Of a stretch of 54,006 bases of DNA, positions 34,941 to 45,582 are shown in pieces (position 1 is the first letter of the stretch; the number at the start of each line of letters is the position of its first letter). This DNA is from an uncultured Prevotellaceae bacterium (GTDB lineage Bacteria; Bacteroidota; Bacteroidia; Bacteroidales; Bacteroidaceae), in NCBI GenBank assembly GCA_900320435.1, contig ONSH01000017.1, forward strand, positions 1-54,006. The letters run 5' to 3'. Position numbers and translations under genes: made by a program. A model generated the notes under the pieces. That model saw only the letters and a list, made by a program, of their open reading frames with translations, did not search any database and was not told the origin of the DNA.

Positions 34941-35007
34941 GGGTTATGGATCAGGGTTAATGGTTAAGGTGTCCTCTTATTTTAATTTTTCACTTTTAAT
35001 TTTTCAC
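34941..35007. repeat. Heptad-period array after the LytTR gene, running into the acyl-ACP-synthetase gene
   Basis: Degenerate 7-nt units (GGGTTAT, GGATCAG, GGTTAAT, GGTTAAG) pass into an exact 14-nt unit TTTTAATTTTTCAC, present twice at 34980-34993 and 34994-35007. The second part lies inside the 3' end of the minus-strand gene and supplies its last codons and stop. Confidence 0.8.
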
Positions 35008-37465
35008 TGATCGCTTCCTTCACTTCCAGCGCGATCTCGTCGTACGACTTTGCGGGATCTGGCTGGACGGGTTTGAGGAACTCCACCTCTATCTTGCTGG
35101 GCGAGATGAAGCGCTTGGAGCGCGGCAGGGCTTCGTAGGCGCCCCGGATGCACACGGGGACGATGGGCACCTGCAGCTCGCGGGCCAGGATGGCGAAGGT
35201 CTTCTTGAAGTCCGTCATCCGTCCGGTGCGGGTGCGTGAGCCCTCGGGGAAGATGATGAGGTTCTTGCCCCGCTTGAGCACTTCGGACATCTTGAGGATG
35301 GAGTCCCGCAGGTTGCTCCACTCCATGATGATGATGTTGTTGTGGCGGGCGAAATACTGTCGCAGGGCGCCCTGCACGTGCTCCTCCGTGGCGTAGAAGT
35401 AGCTCTCGCGCAGCGTCTTCATCGGCAGCCCCACGGAGAGCAGCGCGGCGTCGAGATAGCTCTGGTGGTTGGGGGCGATGATCATCGGGCCCTCCTGGGG
35501 TATGTTTTCCGTACCCTTGAAGCTCAGGCGGTTGTAGGCCTTGAAGAAGAGCGCCGAGGATTTCATCAGCAGGGGCATCGCCAGATTGCCGTGCGGCAAC
35601 TCCAGGGCCGAGGCGTCGGCGTTGAGCAGCTCGTGCCAGTCCTCCACCTTCACCTCCATGCGTGTCTTACCCTCTGCCACGTGGCGTGCCAGCGCTTCGA
35701 TGTTGCGGAAGCCCGGCATGTCGGCCACGCCGACGTTGGTGCCGAAGGTCTGCTGGATGAAGCCCTGCAGCGCCACCATGTCCAGCGAGTCGAAGGCCAG
35801 GTCGGTCTCGATGTGGTCGGTGGGCTTCAGCGTGAGGTGCTTCTCCTCTTCGATGTAGTTTTTGATGATGCGGTATTCCTCGAAGTCGGGATCCTTCACT
35901 GCGGTTTTCGGGGCCTCCTCCTTGGGTGCCGACGAGCCGCCGGCGAGGATGTCTTTGAGCTTGAAGCGCTGCAGCTTCTCCAGTCGGGTGCGGGGCAGTT
36001 CGCCGCGATACACCATCAGGCTCATCAGCTTCTTGTAGTTCGTCACCGTGAGGTTGTAGGGCTCCAGCACTTCGCGCTTGAGCGTCTCCTCCACCTCTTC
36101 GTCGCTCAGAGCGGCTGCCCAAGCTTCCTGGGGCACGATGATGGCGCGCAGCATGTCGCCGTCCTGCACGACGGCGGCTTCCTTCACGCGTTCGGCGTAT
36201 TTCTCCAGCTTGTATTCGATTTCGTTGGGCTGCACGTTCTTGCCGTTGGAGAGCACGATGATCTCCTTGCTGCGCCCGGTGAGGTAGAGGCGTCCGCAGT
36301 CGTCCAGATGACCCAGGTCGCCGGTGTGCAGATAGCCGTCTTTGTCGATGACTTGGGCGGTTTCTTCGGGTCGGTTGTAGTAGCCCTGCATCACGTTGGG
36401 GCCTTTGGCGCACACCTCGCCGTTCACTATTTTGCAGTCCATCGCGGGGATGGGCTTGCCCACGCAGTTGGGCACCAGGTCGCCCGGACGGGTGAAGGCG
36501 ATCATGGGGGCCGCCTCCGTCATGCCGTAGCCTTCGAGCAGCTCCAGACCCAGCGTCTGCAGCCCCATGGCGATCTCACGCTCCAGTGCAGCGCCGCCGC
36601 TCACCATGTATTTCACGTGTCCGCCCATCTTCTCGTGGACGGCTTTGAAGACGAGGCGCGAGAACTTGACGCTGTTCACCCGGGCGCAGAGGGCGAAGAG
36701 CAGGCGCCCGACGGCGCTGGCGTCGATCTTCTTCTTGATGCCGGCGTAGAGCGTCTGCCACAGGCGGGGCACGCCGATCATGATGGCGATTTGGCCCCGC
36801 TGCATGGTGTCCATGATGTCGGGTCCCGACATCGAGGGGCAGATGGCCACGCCGCCGCCTACGTAAAGCGGCATCACCACGGTGCCCACCAGCGGCAGCA
36901 CATGGTGCAGGGGCAGCAGAATGAGCGTGCGGCGCTCCGCATTGAAGATGGGCACCTCTTCGGAGACGGCGCGTATGTTCACCAGTATGTTGCGGAACGA
37001 GAGCATCACGCCTTTGGGCGATCCCGTCGTGCCGGAGGTGTAGATGATGAGGGCGGTGTCTTCCTCGTTGTAAGCGATTTCGGCCTTTTCATCGCCCGCA
37101 GGTGCCGTCTCCAGCTCGTCGATGATGTGGATGTCCAGCGTCTGTCCGGCCTCTTTGACGGCGGCCTCCACCGTCTCCAGTTTCTGGCGGGAGACCCATG
37201 CGCTGACGGGCTTGCAGTCGTTGATGATGTAGCTCACGTCGCTGACGGTGGACGAGGCGTCCACGGGGACGGCGATGCCGCGGTTGGCCCACACCGAGTA
37301 GAAGGCGTAGATCCATCCCTCGCGGTTTTCCGAGAAGATGAGCGTCCGCTCGCCGGCGGCGTGTTGGCCCTCTTTGCTGAAGAGCGCGATGCGCTGCAGC
37401 AATTCAGTGAAGCTGACTTTTTTCTCCCCGCAGATGATGGCAATGCCGTTACGTTCTTTAATCAT
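34982..37465 (-). CDS. Acyl-ACP/CoA synthetase - acyl carrier - 1-acyl-glycerol-phosphate acyltransferase fusion
   Basis: 827 residues from ATG 37465 (MIKERNGIAIICGEKKVSF); a TTG three codons earlier is less likely. Domain order: AMP-binding synthetase (ATP loop YTSGTTGSPKG near 142-152, YGMTEAAPM, and GDLGHLDDCGRLY), a carrier domain near 525-600 with the phosphopantetheine serine Ser560 in FDSLDM, and a PlsC-type acyltransferase with NHQSYLD (His667, Asp672) and FPEGSRTRTG. It should activate a fatty acid, hold it on its own carrier and pass it to a lysophospholipid or similar acceptor, like an Aas with built-in ACP. The C-terminus (KLKVKN) is encoded by the heptad repeat. It follows the alpha-galactosidase gene by 55 bp. 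Confidence 0.88.
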   Translation of the reverse strand: MIKERNGIAIICGEKKVSFTELLQRIALFSKEGQHAAGERTLIFSENREGWIYAFYSVWANRGIAVPVDASSTVSDVSYIINDCKPVSAWVSRQKLETVEAAVKEAGQTLDIHIIDELETAPAGDEKAEIAYNEEDTALIIYTSGTTGSPKGVMLSFRNILVNIRAVSEEVPIFNAERRTLILLPLHHVLPLVGTVVMPLYVGGGVAICPSMSGPDIMDTMQRGQIAIMIGVPRLWQTLYAGIKKKIDASAVGRLLFALCARVNSVKFSRLVFKAVHEKMGGHVKYMVSGGAALEREIAMGLQTLGLELLEGYGMTEAAPMIAFTRPGDLVPNCVGKPIPAMDCKIVNGEVCAKGPNVMQGYYNRPEETAQVIDKDGYLHTGDLGHLDDCGRLYLTGRSKEIIVLSNGKNVQPNEIEYKLEKYAERVKEAAVVQDGDMLRAIIVPQEAWAAALSDEEVEETLKREVLEPYNLTVTNYKKLMSLMVYRGELPRTRLEKLQRFKLKDILAGGSSAPKEEAPKTAVKDPDFEEYRIIKNYIEEEKHLTLKPTDHIETDLAFDSLDMVALQGFIQQTFGTNVGVADMPGFRNIEALARHVAEGKTRMEVKVEDWHELLNADASALELPHGNLAMPLLMKSSALFFKAYNRLSFKGTENIPQEGPMIIAPNHQSYLDAALLSVGLPMKTLRESYFYATEEHVQGALRQYFARHNNIIIMEWSNLRDSILKMSEVLKRGKNLIIFPEGSRTRTGRMTDFKKTFAILARELQVPIVPVCIRGAYEALPRSKRFISPSKIEVEFLKPVQPDPAKSYDEIALEVKEAISEKLKVKN

Positions 37466-37494
37466 GGTGTTCAATATTTAATCTTTTTACCTTA

Positions 37495-37533
37495 AATTGT
37501 CAATTGTCAATTATCAATTATCAATTGTCAATT
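37495..37533. repeat. Five tandem 7-nt units between alpha-galactosidase and synthetase genes
   Basis: AATTGTC, AATTGTC, AATTATC, AATTATC, AATTGTC, then AATT. The stop codon of the minus-strand alpha-galactosidase (37521-37523) lies within the array. Confidence 0.92.
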
Positions 37534-39683
37534 TTCTGCAGCCGTATCACCCGGCTTGCAAACTGTCCGTTCATCCTCGCTTCGATGCCGGTCTCCATGA
37601 GGAAGCGTCCGGTGAAGGTCTTGCCCTCGAAACCGCTGTGGCGCTCCGTGGCGCCGAACTCGTTGAGGCGGTAGCTGGCGTCGGGGTCGAGGCCGGCCAT
37701 GTGCCAGCGCGGCGCATCCAGTCCGATGTAGTTCTCGAATTTGTAGCAGAAGAACACCGCTTCGCTCTTGTCCTCGCTGACGAACATCTCGCTGCAGAAT
37801 CCTTTGTTCTCGTAGGGCGAGAGCAGGCGGTAGAGGTCGCCCAGCTGCACGACGGGGCGTATCTCCTTGTAGAAGGCGACGGCCTTCTTGGCGTAGTCGA
37901 GCTCCTTCTCGTTGAGGTCCGAGGGCTTCATCTCCATGCCCAGGCGTCCCGTCATCGCCACGTCGAAGCGGAACTTCAGGGGGATGACGCGCCCCGTCTG
38001 GTGGTTGGGCGAAGCGCTCACATGCTGCGCCATCGCCATCGTCGGGAAGAAGTGGCTGGTGCCCCACTGAATGAAGAGGCGCTGCTGGGCGTCGGTGTCG
38101 TCGCTCACCCAGAACTCGTCGAAGTAGGGCAGTGCGCCCCAGTTCACGCGTCCGCCGCCGCTGGAGCAGAGTTGGATGACGAGGTCGGGATAGGCCTTGC
38201 GGATGCGCTCCAGGGCACTCCGCAGTCCCAGATGGTAGTCCACGAAGAGGTGGCTCTGGTGGTCTGCCGTCAGATAGCTGCTGCCGAAGTTCTGCATCGA
38301 CATGTTGCAGTCCCACTTGATGTAGTGCAGCGTGGGGTTTTCCTTCATCAGCCGGTCCACGATGCCCACCACGAAGTCCTGCACCTTGGGGTTGGAGAGG
38401 TCGAGCACCAGCTGTGTGCCGCCGCGCCCCTTGGAGAGCTCGCGTGCGGGATGGGCCACCACCCAGTCGGGGTGGGCCTCATAGAGTTCACTCTCGCTGT
38501 TGGTCATCTCGGGCTCTATCCAGATGCCGAATTTCAGTCCGCGGTCTTCCGCCGCCTTCACCAGTGCGGGGATGCCCCGGGGCAGTTTCACGGTGTCGGT
38601 CACCCAGTCGCCCAGGGCTTTGTCGTCGCGTGTGCGACGGTATTTCCGGCCAAACCATCCGTCGTCCACCACGAAGAGCTCTCCGCCCAGCGCGCTGATG
38701 CCGTCCATCATCTTCTCGCACACTTCCTGGTTGACGTCCATATAGACGCCCTCCCACGAGTTGAGCAGGATCTCCCGGAGCGCCGTGCCGTTGTGCAGCT
38801 GTCCGCTGCGTCCCCAGCGGTGGAAGGCGCGACTCACGCCGCCCTTGCCCTCCTGGCTGTAGGTCAGCGCCAGGGTGGGGGTGGTGAAGCTCTCGCCGCT
38901 CTTCAGCGTGTAGGTCGTGTGCAGGCCGTCGATGCCGGCCAGCAGGGTGTGACAGTGTCTGCCGCGCGTCTCGATGCTCAGGCGGTAGTTGCCCGTCCAG
39001 CAGAGGGCTGCGCCGATGACGCGTCCGCTATTCTCGCGGGGCTTGCCGTCGAGCGAGATCATCACCTCGGCGCGATCGTTCATCCCCGTGCGCACGCCGT
39101 CGTAGTCCACGATGGTCTTGAGTCCGTCCCTGAGGGGCTCCTCCGTCATCTCGGCCTCGTGGCCCCAGTCGCCGTGGAAGTGGGTCAGCCAGGCGCCTTC
39201 CTGCCGGATGGGCATCACGCCGCTGGCATACTGCTCCATCCTCACGGCTTTCTTCTCCCCGTTGCGCAGCACGGTCCAGGTCTCGATGACGTCGCTCCTG
39301 TCGTTACTCCTGTAGCAGAGGTCCACGTAGAAGTTGTATTTGCGGTCCTTCAGGCTGACAATGGTCACGTCGCCCTCCCGGCGCCATCCCGTGGCGGCCA
39401 GCTCCGTCGTCATGTTGCCGTCGGCGTGGGTCACGCTGAGTGCCGTCTCCCCGAAACTGTTGCGTCCGAAGGCGGGGTAGGCCTCGCCGCCCAGGGCTCC
39501 GGCGTCGTACACCTGACGGGCCTCTTCGGGCCGGAGGCGTGCGCCGTAGTAGGCGATGCGGGGCGCATGGCCCTCGTCCACAGAGAGCATCAGGGTTGTC
39601 TTGGGTGTGTTGACGAAAACGTTTTCCGCCTGCCCCGCCAGACTCAGGGTCAGGGCCAGTAGGGAGAGTGTCAGCTGTTTCAT
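37521..39683 (-). CDS. Alpha-galactosidase, GH36
   Basis: 720 residues with a Sec signal (MKQLTLSLLALTLSLAGQA). An N-terminal beta-sandwich (to about 320) precedes the (beta/alpha)8 barrel: NSWEGVYMDVN, LFVVDDGWFG, GIWIEPEM, then YIKWDCN with the nucleophile Asp458, and SDDTD at 527-531 containing the acid/base Asp. It removes terminal alpha-galactose from oligosaccharides such as raffinose or melibiose, probably in the periplasm. It follows the zincin gene by 26 bp. Its last residues (KIDN) and stop come from the heptad repeat. Confidence 0.95.
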   Translation of the reverse strand: MKQLTLSLLALTLSLAGQAENVFVNTPKTTLMLSVDEGHAPRIAYYGARLRPEEARQVYDAGALGGEAYPAFGRNSFGETALSVTHADGNMTTELAATGWRREGDVTIVSLKDRKYNFYVDLCYRSNDRSDVIETWTVLRNGEKKAVRMEQYASGVMPIRQEGAWLTHFHGDWGHEAEMTEEPLRDGLKTIVDYDGVRTGMNDRAEVMISLDGKPRENSGRVIGAALCWTGNYRLSIETRGRHCHTLLAGIDGLHTTYTLKSGESFTTPTLALTYSQEGKGGVSRAFHRWGRSGQLHNGTALREILLNSWEGVYMDVNQEVCEKMMDGISALGGELFVVDDGWFGRKYRRTRDDKALGDWVTDTVKLPRGIPALVKAAEDRGLKFGIWIEPEMTNSESELYEAHPDWVVAHPARELSKGRGGTQLVLDLSNPKVQDFVVGIVDRLMKENPTLHYIKWDCNMSMQNFGSSYLTADHQSHLFVDYHLGLRSALERIRKAYPDLVIQLCSSGGGRVNWGALPYFDEFWVSDDTDAQQRLFIQWGTSHFFPTMAMAQHVSASPNHQTGRVIPLKFRFDVAMTGRLGMEMKPSDLNEKELDYAKKAVAFYKEIRPVVQLGDLYRLLSPYENKGFCSEMFVSEDKSEAVFFCYKFENYIGLDAPRWHMAGLDPDASYRLNEFGATERHSGFEGKTFTGRFLMETGIEARMNGQFASRVIRLQKIDN

Positions 39684-39709
39684 TGTGCTTTTGTTTTGTT
39701 TGATTACTG

Positions 39710-41926
39710 CTATTTCACCACCACCTTGCCGTCGATGATGTACGTGCCGCGCTGCAGGCGGGACGTATCCTCACCCGCTCTTCTGCCGCTGAGGTCGTAC
39801 ACGGCGGCGGGCCGGCTCTCCTCCGTGCCTTTCATCTCATGCACGGCGGCGGGAACGGGGGCTGTGTAGTCTATCTTGCTCAGGTGGCTGCGGGGTGCGG
39901 CGCCGGCCTTGAAGCTGATGTTGAACACGAGCCGTGCCACCGCCGTTTTTCCCGAGGCGTCGATGTATTTCAGGGCTTCGCGCACGGTGCGTTTGGTGCC
40001 GTCGGGATTGGCGTTGGGAAACTGGCCGATGAGGGCGCTTTTCGTGGATTTGGTGAACTCGGCATAGGCGCTGCCGTTGCTCCCGTAGGCGATGGCGGTG
40101 CCGGCGGCGTTAAACCAGTGGCCGAAGTCGCCGTTGGTGGTCTTTCCCAGTGCCTGCAACACGCCGTTGGCTCTGACTGGGTAGTTCATGATGGTGCCCC
40201 GCTGCTGCCCGCTGCTGTAGGTCAGCACGTTGTTGAAGATGTCGTCTCCCGTCATCTGGAAGGCCGTGCAGAGGGCGTTCAGTCCGCTGCCGCCGAAGAC
40301 CACCGAAGCGGCGTCGTAGCCGTTGACGGGGGGCAGGGTGATCTCGTAGGTGAGGGTGACGTCGGCAATCTCCCTGCCGTCAATCGCCGGCTCGAATTCC
40401 GGTTCCGCCTCGTCGGGGATGACGCTCAGGGCTGTGGTGCCCTCCAGTTCTATCTGATACGGCCACTGATCGTCGTTGGTGATCCTTTCGTCCCAGCGGT
40501 GCGGGAAATACATCGTCAGCGAGGGGGTGATGACGAGCATGAGGCGCGTCGTGCCTGAAGGCACCGTTGCCATGATGTCTTCCGTCTTGACATCGATGCC
40601 CTGGCAGTGGACGATGCCGTCGTTGTAGTACTCCGTCGTGCCGTCGCTCTTGCAGAACACGTAGCCCGCACGGAATCCGCGTGCCGAGGGTTGGGCCACG
40701 GCGTTGTATTTCTTCACGCCGGCGGGGACTAGGTTGTTAGCCACGCCGTTGTTGTACACTCCGGGGTCGCCGTCGGCCAGGGCACATCCGGGTTTGAGTC
40801 CCGTCAGCCGCGTGGTGACGGCGGTGCCGGCTGCCGGCACTGCCAGCTCCACGACGTTGAAGCCCGTACACTGCGGTGCGCTGGAGTAGGACACCTGATA
40901 TTTCTCCTCGCCGAGCCTGACGGCGTGGTAGTCAAACTTGCCGATGTAGGCGCTGCGGTAGTCCCGGGCGGCGGAGAAGTCGAAGGCGGCGCAGTGCATG
41001 GCGTAGTCGTGGTAGAGCTCGAAGAACTGCTCTGCCGTCAGCCCCTTCAGTGCCATGAGGGCCATGGGGAAGTCGCTTGCCGTGCCGTCCGTCTGTCCCG
41101 TCATGGGCTGGTTCCACACGCGGCCCACCGTGGTCCTGTCACCGTAGCGGTCGCAGAGGTAGTAGTGGAACCAATACGACTGGTAGCGCATCCATTCGTG
41201 CGAGAAGGCGTAGTTGGCGCAGTTGCCGAACAGCGGGTAGCTCTGGCTGAACATCTCCGAGGGGAAGGCGTTGGCGGCCTGCCACTGGGCCGTCTGCTCC
41301 CAGATGCTCTGACCGTTGCCGCATCTCAGGTGGAAGCCCGTGTTCACCGTCGTCGACTCGCGGTGGCCGGAGGCCTCTGCGAAGCACATATAGTGGAAGG
41401 CGTGGCCGATTTCGTGCGCCACCGTGTGGCCGATGGGTTTACACGTGGAGGGATTGATCCACAGGGCGGGCACCACGTAGTCGTAGCCGCCGCCGTAGGC
41501 CATCCACGTGGTGGTGTGGATGAGGCATATCATGCATTTGTAGCGCGACAGTGTGGTGGACTGCTCCGGGTTGACGAAGCCCAGCTCTTCCGTGTAGAGC
41601 CGGTAGAAATTCTCCGCCTGCTCCAGCATGTAGTCGATGTCGACATAGTAGAAATCCGTCGTCGCCAGCTGATCGGGTGCTGTGGTGCCGTATTCGCCGG
41701 ACCAGAACACGACGAAGTTGTCGCTCTCGCGCGAACGGGCCACGCTGTACGACACGCCGTCATACGTGTATTCTCCGCTCGAGGGGTTGTACCCGCTCTT
41801 CCACACGTCGGGCAGATACAGGCCTTTCTCGCCCGTTTCGGGGTTGTAGGCACGGATTTCGTTGTAGGCATGCGCCGCAGTCAGTGTGATGACGGCCAGC
41901 AGCAGGGTCAGTATGCTTTTCTTCAT
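39710..41926 (-). CDS. Secreted zincin-like protein (DUF6055/DUF4859 type) with sorting tail
   Basis: 738 residues, Sec signal (ALLA... ends AHA). Residues about 60-330 form a metalloprotease-like domain with HEIGH at 171-175, a true HExxH zinc motif inside VAHEIGHAFHYMCF; the surroundings (WMAYGGGYDYVVPALWI) match the DUF6055 group. A middle beta domain follows and near 540-690 a DUF4859-like domain (VNGYDAASVVFG, GHWFNAAGTAIAYG). The tail AVYDLSGRRAGEDTS, RGTYIIDGKVVVK resembles a type IX secretion signal. It is probably exported to the surface; the substrate is unknown. It heads a minus-strand unit with the alpha-galactosidase and synthetase genes. Confidence 0.75.
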   Translation of the reverse strand: MKKSILTLLLAVITLTAAHAYNEIRAYNPETGEKGLYLPDVWKSGYNPSSGEYTYDGVSYSVARSRESDNFVVFWSGEYGTTAPDQLATTDFYYVDIDYMLEQAENFYRLYTEELGFVNPEQSTTLSRYKCMICLIHTTTWMAYGGGYDYVVPALWINPSTCKPIGHTVAHEIGHAFHYMCFAEASGHRESTTVNTGFHLRCGNGQSIWEQTAQWQAANAFPSEMFSQSYPLFGNCANYAFSHEWMRYQSYWFHYYLCDRYGDRTTVGRVWNQPMTGQTDGTASDFPMALMALKGLTAEQFFELYHDYAMHCAAFDFSAARDYRSAYIGKFDYHAVRLGEEKYQVSYSSAPQCTGFNVVELAVPAAGTAVTTRLTGLKPGCALADGDPGVYNNGVANNLVPAGVKKYNAVAQPSARGFRAGYVFCKSDGTTEYYNDGIVHCQGIDVKTEDIMATVPSGTTRLMLVITPSLTMYFPHRWDERITNDDQWPYQIELEGTTALSVIPDEAEPEFEPAIDGREIADVTLTYEITLPPVNGYDAASVVFGGSGLNALCTAFQMTGDDIFNNVLTYSSGQQRGTIMNYPVRANGVLQALGKTTNGDFGHWFNAAGTAIAYGSNGSAYAEFTKSTKSALIGQFPNANPDGTKRTVREALKYIDASGKTAVARLVFNISFKAGAAPRSHLSKIDYTAPVPAAVHEMKGTEESRPAAVYDLSGRRAGEDTSRLQRGTYIIDGKVVVK

Positions 41927-41949
41927 CTTATATTTGTGTTTTCCGTGTG

Positions 41950-41957
41950 CAAATATA
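41950..41957 (-). promoter_or_regulatory. -7 element for the zincin gene
   Basis: TATATTTG on the minus strand, 23 bp before ATG 41926. The rest of the gap to 42037 shows only a short GCGG/CCGC hairpin that may end the ATPase transcript. Confidence 0.5.
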
Positions 41958-42036
41958 AGATTTTTTTCTTGAACAAAGAAAAATGAAGCGGAAAAGCCGC
42001 CCTATATGGCCTGAAAATGCATTTTCGCCGCCGGAA

Positions 42037-44064
<2,028 letters not shown>

Positions 44065-44095
44065 GTTTTTTTGCGTTTTTATCTGTTTTCGGCTG

Positions 44096-44103
44096 CAAAG
44101 TTA
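44096..44103 (-). promoter_or_regulatory. -7 element for the metal ATPase
   Basis: TAACTTTG on the minus strand, 31 bp before ATG 44064. Confidence 0.55.
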
Positions 44104-44150
44104 CGGATTCTTTCTTGCAACCCGGTTGCAAAATGCAGAAATAAACATTT

Positions 44151-44180
44151 CTCTCAACTCTAAACTCTCAACTCTAAACT
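44151..44180. repeat. Four tandem 7-nt units upstream of the HEAT/GT2 operon
   Basis: CTCTCAA and CTCTAAA alternate twice (an exact 14-nt unit at 44151-44164 and 44165-44178). The array lies just before the -7 element, where a -33 box would be expected. Confidence 0.9.
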
Positions 44181-44188
44181 ATTTTTCG

Positions 44189-44196
44189 TATCTTTG
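44189..44196 (+). promoter_or_regulatory. -7 element for the HEAT/GT2 operon
   Basis: TATCTTTG, 49 bp before ATG 44246. The -33 position falls in the heptad array and has no TTTG. Confidence 0.55.
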
Positions 44197-44249
44197 CGGT
44201 GCCTTAAACTAAAATCGTGCCTATGGGGCACCGGTTTCGAACCGCATGA
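44197..44249 (+). promoter_or_regulatory. Leader with alternative hairpins and an eight-codon upstream frame
   Basis: CGGTGCC (44197-44203) can pair with GGCACCG (44227-44233). The nearer GTGCC (44217-44221) competes for the same GGCAC (44227-44231). An ATG at 44223 in the small loop opens a frame reading MGHRFRTA that stops at 44247-44249, overlapping the ATG of the next gene as ATGA. This could couple translation to leader folding; no experimental or family support is known to me. Confidence 0.35.
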
Positions 44250-45568
44250 TAGAATTTGACCAGATTTCTTACTTTTCCTATTGGATCAGCGTCCAGGCGG
44301 CATGGGCGCTCCACTGGCTCCGGCTGCTGAGGGCGGAATACTTCGGGCAACCGCTGGTGATCAAGGTGGCCATCCTCGTGATTATCGGTTCCGTGCTGGC
44401 CATGTCGGTGATTGTGGCGGCTATGCTGTGGCGCATGCTGGGGGAGTGGCGTCAGCGCCGCAACCTGGAGAGCGTCAGGAGCAGATACGGTGCAAAGATC
44501 GACCATGTGATGTCCGACCCGGACGTTGTGGACCAGAACCTCGGCATCGACGACATCCTGGAGATTTTCGGGATCAGGAAGGGCAAGAGCGAGAAGGAGA
44601 GCCTGCAACACGCCAGAAACCTCATCCGCAGCAAGCGCGACAAGCGCCTCTTCTGCCAGCTGGTCTATGAGCGCCTATTGGCAGACACGGGCGAGCTGTG
44701 CAGCCTCAACAACATCAGGAGAATGCTGGAGGTGCTGGGCCTCTACCGATTCCTGGAGCAGGAACTGGACCACGGCAACTGGCGCACAAAGGTGCGCAGC
44801 CTGAACATGATGAGTGTGTTCCGCCTGAAGGTGGACGCCTGGCTGACCAACGCCCTGTTGCTCTCCAAGAGCCAGACGGTGCGCCGCCTGGCCGTGCATG
44901 CCTCCATCATGTCGGGCGGCGACGCCAAGCTGGACTATTTCGAGAGCGACCGCTTCGACCGCCTCTGTTGCATCAAGGACGAGATAGAGCTGGGCTACTC
45001 CCTGCAGCGCCGTCGCTCTGCGGGGCAGAAACTGCCCGATTTGGCCCGTCTGGCTCTGTTGCATGACGAGGTGGACGCGCAGTGCATCTTCGTGAAGCTG
45101 ATGCGCTATTTCGGCCAGAGCGAACATTGCAGCCAGTTGGTGGACCTGTTCCGCGACAGCAAGGACCACCGCCTCGCCATGGAGATTGCCTCCACGTGGG
45201 GCTACCTTAAATATACCGACGGCGAGGAGCTGCTGCAGGAGGCCCTCCTGACGCGCTCCGACGATGTGCAGGTGAGCTTCATGCAGGCGCTGACCCGCAT
45301 GGACACCGGACGCTCGGTGGACGCACTGGCCGGCGTGTTCGCCACTGCCGCCAGCAGCGTGACCTCCTACGAGGCGTTGCGTTGCCTCTACAACTACGGA
45401 CAGGCCGGCCGTCGCAAGTTCGACGAGCTGAAGGCAGCCGCCCGCGACACGGCGAAGGAGGTGCTCTTCGCGCCCTTTGAGAAGGCCTCCATGGCGCCGT
45501 TCATCGCGATGGATAAAGCTCTGGACTACGCGCCGGCAGAGGCAACCGTTTACAACGTACACGAATAA
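44246..45568 (+). CDS. Membrane-anchored HEAT-repeat-like protein, partner of a processive glycosyltransferase
   Basis: 440 residues. One membrane segment near 38-62 (VIKVAILVIIGSVLAMSVIVAAML) leaves a short N-terminus and a large soluble helical part. The remainder consists of helix pairs with the spacing of HEAT-like repeats (LARLALLHDEVDAQCIFVKL, LAMEIASTWGYLKY, VSFMQALTRMDTG, SYEALRCLYNYG). No catalytic motif is seen. It precedes a membrane GT2 by 14 bp, an arrangement that recurs in Bacteroidetes, so a scaffold or regulatory subunit for polysaccharide synthesis is the likely role (inference). Confidence 0.7.
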   Translation: MIEFDQISYFSYWISVQAAWALHWLRLLRAEYFGQPLVIKVAILVIIGSVLAMSVIVAAMLWRMLGEWRQRRNLESVRSRYGAKIDHVMSDPDVVDQNLGIDDILEIFGIRKGKSEKESLQHARNLIRSKRDKRLFCQLVYERLLADTGELCSLNNIRRMLEVLGLYRFLEQELDHGNWRTKVRSLNMMSVFRLKVDAWLTNALLLSKSQTVRRLAVHASIMSGGDAKLDYFESDRFDRLCCIKDEIELGYSLQRRRSAGQKLPDLARLALLHDEVDAQCIFVKLMRYFGQSEHCSQLVDLFRDSKDHRLAMEIASTWGYLKYTDGEELLQEALLTRSDDVQVSFMQALTRMDTGRSVDALAGVFATAASSVTSYEALRCLYNYGQAGRRKFDELKAAARDTAKEVLFAPFEKASMAPFIAMDKALDYAPAEATVYNVHE

Positions 45569-45582
45569 CAGAAGACAGCATC

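Noticed and set aside
35342-37495. Very long open frame (over 700 codons) on the plus strand opposite the synthetase/acyltransferase gene
   Set aside because: It mirrors the codon bias of the real minus-strand gene, has no recognisable domain and a composition rich in His, Val and Leu typical of antisense frames. Similar frames at 37497-39662, 41983-44163 and 47166-48887 were dropped for the same reason.
41983-42000. Strong terminator after the metal ATPase
   Set aside because: The stem is only 4 bp (GCGG/CCGC), so it is mentioned but not called.
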